From the NCBI GenBank assembly GCA_038503035.1, contig JAVSML010020348.1:62001-126000 (forward strand): a DNA stretch of 64,000 nucleotides, written 5' to 3'. The first letter of the stretch is position 1. Each line of letters opens with the position of its first letter. The translations under genes and the position numbers were made by a program. Of this stretch, positions 58,161-64,000 are shown piece after piece. Source of the DNA: Crocodylus rhombifer. Lineage: Eukaryota; Chordata; Crocodylia; Crocodylidae. Under the pieces are notes generated by a model. It was not told where the DNA came from, did not search any database, and saw only the letters and a program-made list of their open reading frames with translations.

Positions 58161-59435
58161 CTCTAATGCAAACACTCCCTTACTCATTTAAATTGAAATT
58201 TCATATTTAAGTCTTTATCCCTATTCTCTATGTGAAAGTGATTTTTGAATGAGCTAGGCCAATCAAGAAAAGTTTTGGTTCAGAGTTCAGATCTAGCCTA
58301 AATCTCAAGCAAACACAATCTTTATTTGAACAAAACACTGTTTGCATCAGGGCATTACAATATTCGTCTGAGAGTAGTATTTAATTATGGTGTCTGAAGA
58401 AAAGCAGAAAACAGGAGATTTGCTTCTTATAGATGAACTATGAAGTAAGCAGCCGTTTACTATATCAGATGCATTTGAAATCACTTTGGAGAATGCCAGA
58501 TGGAAAAAAGTAGATATTAGAGACTGAAGATACCAAAAACAAGAAATACTGTTTACTTTTTATTATTTTTTCCCCACAAAAGCCTTCAGATGGGGTAAGA
58601 CAGTGGGGTGCTATTAAAATACTTTAGCCAAGATTTTGCTCCCTAATTTACACCAACATACATACCCGTCTCTTAATTCTTATTTTCTTTACTGTTGTAT
58701 AGGGCTCAGCAGCTTCATCTGATAATCCTTAGTTGGCTTTATTCACTCCTGAATTTGTTGTCTTCTCTCTCTTTTTCCCCAAACTGTAGAATTTTTAGAT
58801 ATTTGTAACTGGTTTTAATGATTACCCAGCTGCAAATGAGATATTTCTCAGTGCAGGCTAGTTCTCTAAGTTATTGCTAGTGGACAAAACAAAGGCGTGC
58901 TTGAGATATACCATATAGACTAAAGAGTATTGTACAAAGACCCAGTCCTGCTCAGTTGAAATCAAAGGAAAATTACCCTTGACTTCAGTGAGAGCAGGGG
59001 CAGGCCATAAATCCTTGAAAAACAACAAGCCCAATTTCGGATTAAAATACTACATTTCAAGAACTTGCATGTGACTGAAGGACTGTTATAATTAAAAATC
59101 CAAGCCCCCCGCCTCCCAAAGTTAACTATTAGACAACTTCAGAAAACACACAATGGGAGTTACTGCCCTGATTGCAAACAAACAATGCCTTTGAAAATCT
59201 TTGAACAATTTCTTGGTAAACAATGTATTGTACTGGCATTTCAGATAGTTGCTTTGCTTCTGTCCTTCAGATGCACAATGGCTCCTATCAGCTGCTTATG
59301 TTAGGGTGGCAGCTAATTTGGCAATTAAAAAAGAACTGATGGAATACTGACACAGTACCAAATACCTGGTGATCCTAAGTCATCTTTTCTAAGGCATGAG
59401 CCAGCAATTGGACAACCGGAATGCCTCCATTCACT
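58161..59435. other. AT-rich unique sequence, no gene seen
   Basis: No open frame of note and no repeat ends recognised. Confidence 0.5.
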
Positions 59436-59436
59436 A

Positions 59437-60482
59437 GGGTGAGCAAAATATGGCCCATGGGCTGGATCCAGCCTAACAAGTGATTTCATCTGGCCCATAG
59501 GTGGGTGTCCATCAATTAACTGTATCTGGCTCAGCCCATGGCTACCCCTACTGCACTCTGCATGGGGCCAAGTCCTGCCCACTCCCTCTGGGGCAGTGCA
59601 CTGCGTTCCCACCCTTGTGGCCCCAGCCAGCACACAGCTTCTGGGCAGGGCTTCTGCTGCTGGGGCTGCAGCTGACTGGGGGACTGCTTAGCTCCCCTGG
59701 CTTCCAGGAATTTCTCCTCATGTCCCTACTGCAGTGCTCCATGAAGCAGGTAGGGAAGTGGTGGGGGGTGGGGGAAGGCGGCAGTGGGTGAGAGTGCGGA
59801 AACTGGACCATGAGCCCTGTGCCCAGTGGGCTGGTGTGAGCACGGAGCCTGGGTAATCCCAGTTCCATTGTATGCAGCTCCGCACAGGTCCTAGGACTTG
59901 TGCACCAGTGGGAGGAAGCCCTGTGTGATGGACCTGGCAGTCTTCCCTGCTCCTACCAGCACTGGAAGTGGCAGGGAGCTCTGCATGATGGAGCCAGGCC
60001 AGCCACACTCCCTGCTTCCTGGCAGAGTCCCAAAAGCCACATGTTGTGGCAGGAAGTGGGGCCAGGCCTCTGGCTTCACTGTGCAGGGCTCTCTCCTGTG
60101 GTGTGCAGCTGTGACCAGGTCCCAGGAGCCTGGCGCAGTGAAACCAGGCTGGCCTGGCTCTGCTCTCTGCCACCATATACAGCTTCCAGAATTGACCAGA
60201 GTTGCATGCAACTGGTTGGCTTCCCTGCATGGGCTGTGGGCGCCCTGAGGACCCACTGCCTGCTGCTGCCGCCAGGTGTGGTTGTGTGTATTTGCAGGGT
60301 GTAGGTGTGTGTGGGTGAGTGTGGGGTGTGGGAGGGTTTGTGTGTGGGGGGGATGGTTGTGTGTAGGGGAACTTGTGGGTGTGGCATTTGTGGGAGGATT
60401 TGGGGGGGGCTGTATACCATGGGCTGACATTTGTGTAAGGGGGGCTCCCACATGCACACCCCCACTCCCCATACCTACACAC
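59437..60482. mobile_element. Non-autonomous hAT-like element with GT-rich end
   Basis: The left end AGGGTGAGCAAAATATGGCC then CATGGGCTGGATCCAGCC matches the CAGGGGTGGGCAAACTACGG / CGGGCTGGATCC terminus seen in vertebrate hAT MITE families. The body is GC-rich, followed by a GT minisatellite (60270-60445), and it stops where the next CR1 3' end begins. No right inverted repeat is visible, so that end may have been removed. The 254-codon minus frame at 59718-60482 is a by-product of GC and GT content. Confidence 0.55.
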
Positions 60483-60483
60483 T

Positions 60484-61955
60484 CATAGTTTCATAGTTTG
60501 TAGGGTCAGAAGGGACCTGAGCAGATCATCAAGTCCAACCCCCTGCCATGGCAGGAAAGAGTACTGGGGTCAAACGACCCCAGCAAGGTGGTTGTCTAGC
60601 CTCCTCATAAAGACCCCCAGGGTAGGAGCCTGCACCACTTCGCTTGGAAGCTGTTTCCAGATCCTGGCCACCCTGACAATGAAGTAGTGCCTCCTGATGT
60701 CTAATCTGAATTTACCCTCTGCCAGCTTGTGACCGTTACTTCCAGTCACTCCTGGTAGTGCACGGGGGAACAGGGACTTCCCCAGTGCCTGCTGGTCCCC
60801 TCTGACTAGTTTGTAACAGGCCACTAGACCCCCCCTCAGCCTTCTCTTATGGAGGCTGAACAGGTTCAGGTCCCGTAGCCTGTCCTCATAGGGTCTGCCG
60901 TGCTGCCCCCAATCATGCAAGTGGCCCTCCTCTGGACACTGTCCATGTTGTCCACATCCCTCTTTAAGTGCGGCACCCAGATCTGTACAAGTAATCCAGC
61001 TGTAGCCTGACCAGTGTTGCATAGAGGGGGAGGATCACCTCCCTGGACCTGCTTGAGATGTATCTGTGGATGCATGACAAAGTGCGGTTGGCCTTCCTGA
61101 CTGCATCCCCACAGTGCCTGCCCATATTCATCTTGGCATCAATGATGACTCCAAGACCCTTTTCTGCCTCTGCACTCATGAGAAGGGAGTTTCCCAGCCT
61201 GTAGATATGGTGCTGGTTCTTCCTCCTCAGGTGCATCACATTGCAGTTGTCAGTGTTGAATCCCATCCTATTCTCATCCGCCCACCCCTGTAACCTGTCT
61301 AAGTCTGACTGTAGCCTATTGCTTCCTTCTAATGTGCCCACGTCCCCCCACATCTTAGTGTCATCATCAGATTTGAACAGGGTGCTTTTTACCCCCTCGT
61401 CCAAGTCACTGATGAAGATGTTGAACAGTGCAGGCATGAGGACTGAGCCCTGCAGAACCCCACTGCCCACATCCCTCCAGGTCGAAAATGGCCCATCCAC
61501 TAATCACTCTCTGCATCTAAGGATTTGGTGACCTGGTTGTAGAAGGCCACCAGGGGTCTGACCGGACCTGCCTCTAATGAACCTGTGTTGGTTGCCCCTA
61601 AGCATAATCTCCCCTGCTGGCCCCTCGTGGATATGCGCCAGAATAATTCTATCAAAAAGCTTACCTAGGACTGAGGTAAGACTAACTGGCCTATAGTTCC
61701 CCAGGTCCTCCTTCCTCCCATCCCACCCGAGCACGTCTCTTGTCATGATGTGTGGGTCGTTGTCAAGGAAGCCAAAGTCCACCTCTAGACACAGTTCCTG
61801 AAGCCACCAGTTGGTCTCTGCAGTGCACGTCTCATGTCATCTTCCACGTCTGCTCACTGGTAGAACAGAAGAGAATACCACCTGTACACCTATCTCCTTC
61901 AGCATGCTCCCCAGAACATGGTAGTCCAAGGTGATCAGGGCTTCTCCTGGATGCA
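60484..61955 (-). mobile_element. Antisense CR1 with ORF1 joined directly to reverse transcriptase
   Basis: On the minus strand it opens (61950-61740) with the second half of the ORF1 esterase domain: DYHVLGSMLKEIG, VQVVFSSVLPVSRRGR and VDFGFLDND. After GWDG (about 61720) it jumps straight to DLGNYRPVSLTSVLGKLFDR of the reverse transcriptase, so the end of ORF1, the whole endonuclease and the ORF2 start are missing. The palm and C-terminal domain follow to the 3' end at 60484 (TCATAGTTTCATAG). The catalytic box reads SDDD (near 61360) instead of FADD. A deletion near 61520 removes motif A. Closely related to the copy at 38798. Confidence 0.88.
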
Positions 61956-64000
61956 TCATAGAATCATAGAATCAATGAGTCAGAAGGGACCTAGACAGAT
62001 CATCTAGTCTGACCCCCTGCCATGGACAGGAAGGAGCACTGGGGTGGCAGGGGTCATAAGACCCCAGCCAGGTGCCTATCCAGTCTCCTTTTCAAGATTT
62101 CCAGGGAAGGTGAGAGCACCACCTCTCTGGGAAGCCTATTCCAGGCTCTGGCCACTCTTACAGTGAAGTAGTTCTTCCTAATATCTAACCTAAACCTATC
62201 CTCCCTCAGCTTGTGGCCATTGTTCCTGGAGACTCCAAGGGGAGCCCTTGTGAACAGACTTTCCCCGAGTCCCTGCTGCTGGCTTCTGATAAGGTTGTAG
62301 GCAGCCACAAGATTCCCCCCTCAGTCTCCTATTGTGGAGACTGAAGAGATTCAGGTCCCTCAGCCTCTCCTCATAGGGCTGGCCACGGAGGCCCTCAACC
62401 ATACGAGTGGCCCTCCTCTGGACCCTCTCCAGGTTCTCCACATCCTTCTTGAAGTGCAGTGCCCAGAACTGGACACAGTACTCCAGCTGTGGCCTGACCA
62501 GCGCTGCATAGAAGGGGAGCTTCTAACAGATCCTCCCTGGACCTGTTAGTGATGCCCCTGTTGATGTGTGACAGGGTGCAGTTGGCTCTGCCTACTGCTT
62601 CATCGCATTGGCAATTCACATCCATCCTGGAGTCAATCCTGACTCCAAGATCCCTCTTTGCCTCTGTGCTGCTGAGAGGGTCAGCCCCTAACCTATAACC
62701 ATAATGCTGGTTCCCTCTCCCCAGGTGCAGCACCCTGCACTTGTCCTTGTTGAAGCCCATGCTGTTCAGATCCATCCACTTCTCTAACCTATCCAGGTCT
62801 GCCTGGATGCAGTCCCTGCCTGCCGGTGTATTCACTTTACCCCACAGCTTGGTGTCATCAGTGAACTTCAACAGGGTGCTCTCCACACCCTCATCCAGGT
62901 TGCTAATGAAGATGTTGAACAGCAGTGGCCCAAGGAACCACTGGGCATCATTAGTACCCACATGGATTAGGACCATGGGGTAGTAATCGGTGGGCTGGAT
63001 CACGGCCTGGATCATCCCCATCACGTCATGAATCTTTGCTCCGGGTAGACTGTAGACCTCGCGTGTCAAGGGGTCCTGGCGACAGATGGGCCCTCTGTAC
63101 CTCTCAAGATGGAGTCGCCTATGATGATCACTCGACGCTTTCTCCTCCAGGACTGCTTAGCTCCTTTGGCCTGTTCAGAGTGTGGAGAGTGTGGAGTTGC
63201 CTCCTCTCCAGTTGCCTCCTCTCCCTCCTTCTCTTACAGTGTGCCAGGGCCTCATACCTGTTCCCCAGCTGGACTGGAGGAACTGGTACTACTGTATTAC
63301 AAGCAGCCCTGGTTCTGGAGGTGACCGTCTGCCACTCTGCAGTGGAGGGCACTTCCCGAGGTGCTTCTTCCTTGGGTGTGTGGTCCTGCAGGGGAAGGAA
63401 ATAGCCGTCAATTTCTTCCTCCATTCCCCTGATCCCCTCAGCCTGCTAACCTTCTCCTGGAGCTCCCTCACCTGTGCCTCCAGGGCCCTAAGGCAAGCGC
63501 CTGCAGGACAGGTGAGGGGGTCCCCAATCCCTGCCCCCCCGGGCCTTGCTGGGCAACCCCTGCAGGTAAGGGGGTGGGAGAATGCCAGCTCCCCCATGGG
63601 CTCTGTCTGAGTGGAGGCCTCAGAGAAGCCCCAGGTAGGCTGCTCCCCCTGGGCAGGGGCCCTGGCAGCACTCTGCGTCAACACCATTGTAGGAGTTGTT
63701 GCTTGTTTTTACCGTGGTGCAGTGCCTTGGCCCTGCCCTAGTAGGAGTCTCCCTCCTGGCCCTTCCTGCCTGCCCGCCGGCGCAAACACCGACGCGAACT
63801 CTGGTGCACTCTGTTCATGTGGCGCAGCTCGGGAGCACGGCTCCCTATTGGCTCAGCTAATAGGGATCCAGGGGACTTTCCCTCTGGATCCGGCTCAGCT
63901 GCATTCAGTCCCTCTGCCCACTTACCTTAGAGGGATCAGCTGCTGGTGTCCCCGCTGCTGGTTCCTGCTGCTACGTACGCCTCCACCTTGGGTCTGGTAA
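61956..64000 (-). mobile_element. Antisense CR1 with long ORF1, internally deleted, leaves the window
   Basis: The 3' end at 61956 carries the typical tail (CATAGAATCATAGAATCA on the plus strand). On the minus strand the C-terminal domain, thumb and motif C (KFTDD, near 62853) run to FLGPLLFNIFISNLDEG, which joins at about 62935 to ORF1 esterase sequence (LIHVGTNDAQ). ORF1 then extends to about 63690, with probable 5' UTR beyond. The endonuclease and most of the reverse transcriptase are deleted. The copy may reach its 5' end outside the window. Confidence 0.88.
62940..63690 (-). pseudogene. CR1 ORF1 with Cys motif, coiled coil and SGNH esterase motifs
   Basis: The minus frame 63687-63289 begins with a Cys-rich segment (TCRGCPARPG then TCPAGAC), followed by a heptad-like coiled coil (LRALEAQVRELQEKVSRLRG). 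After a frameshift, 63424-63128 gives a basic region (NRYEALAHCKRRRERRQLE). A third frame gives RRVIIIGDSILRG (near 63105-63140, the SGNH block I with Ser) and VLIHVGTNDAQ (near 62940-62965, block III GTND). The end of the domain with the catalytic Asp-His pair is deleted. In CR1, ORF1 proteins of this type bind RNA and carry an esterase whose role is unclear. Confidence 0.78.

Noticed and set aside
59718..60482. 254-codon minus frame rich in His, Pro and Thr
   Set aside because: It follows the GT minisatellite and GC filler of the hAT-like element, with no domain or start context.
1..64000. CRISPR arrays, bacterial operons, rRNA or tRNA genes
   Set aside because: No regularly spaced direct repeats with unique spacers, no tight gene packing and no recognisable rRNA or tRNA; all content fits vertebrate intergenic DNA.

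Overview
The window looks like vertebrate, almost certainly sauropsid, genomic DNA with no host gene that I can support. The best guess is a crocodilian, with turtle as the alternative. This rests on many CR1 LINE copies of the reptile type, worn MIR-type SINEs, hAT and Tigger DNA transposons, many solo LTRs, (CA)n/(AG)n microsatellites and an assembly gap of ten Ns. Every long open frame I could identify belongs to a transposon or is a by-product of GC-rich or simple repeat sequence. The rest is AT-rich single-copy-looking DNA, typical of a gene desert or very long introns.

Layout. 1-6.5 kb: unique sequence with two adjacent hairpins (2009-2185), an intact Tigger-type MITE with TA target duplication (4484-4816) and a cluster of perfect inverted repeats (5636-5869). 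6.5-15.2 kb: a decayed hAT transposase (ZMYM1/TTF-zinc-finger type) broken by a nest of insertions. An antisense LTR carries a second LTR inside it, and a long CR1 carries both a shorter CR1 and a further LTR. 19.3-22.1 kb: a non-autonomous hAT-like element and a 1,140-bp solo LTR with an AACA duplication. 22.6-25.2 kb: an antisense CR1 split by a 1-kb solo LTR of the same family as the one at 7.4 kb. 27.4-28.2 kb: a reverse transcriptase fragment that is not CR1-like. 29.9-31.6 kb: two antisense LTRs. 32.9-35.3 kb: two antisense LINE fragments. 38.8-40.1 kb: a CR1 with a 295-codon open reverse transcriptase frame. 42.5 and 46.2 kb: MIR relics. 48.7-48.9 kb: a CA repeat with the gap. 49.2-51.7 kb: two antisense LTRs. 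52-53.5 kb: a CR1 cut by a hAT-like element. 56.7-58.2 kb: a probable sense LTR and a 185-bp hAT MITE. 59.4-64 kb: a hAT-like element followed by two antisense CR1 copies in tandem. These two keep parts of ORF1, including the SGNH esterase motifs, but have lost the endonuclease.

Nothing here works as a pathway; the content is a record of successive insertions. The observations with most leverage are the deep nest at 6.5-15 kb, a short block shared by eight otherwise diverged LTRs, the paired hairpins near 2.1 kb and the inverted-repeat cluster near 5.7 kb. Boundaries come from reading by eye. Those with target duplications are firm; those given as approximate can be off by tens of bases.
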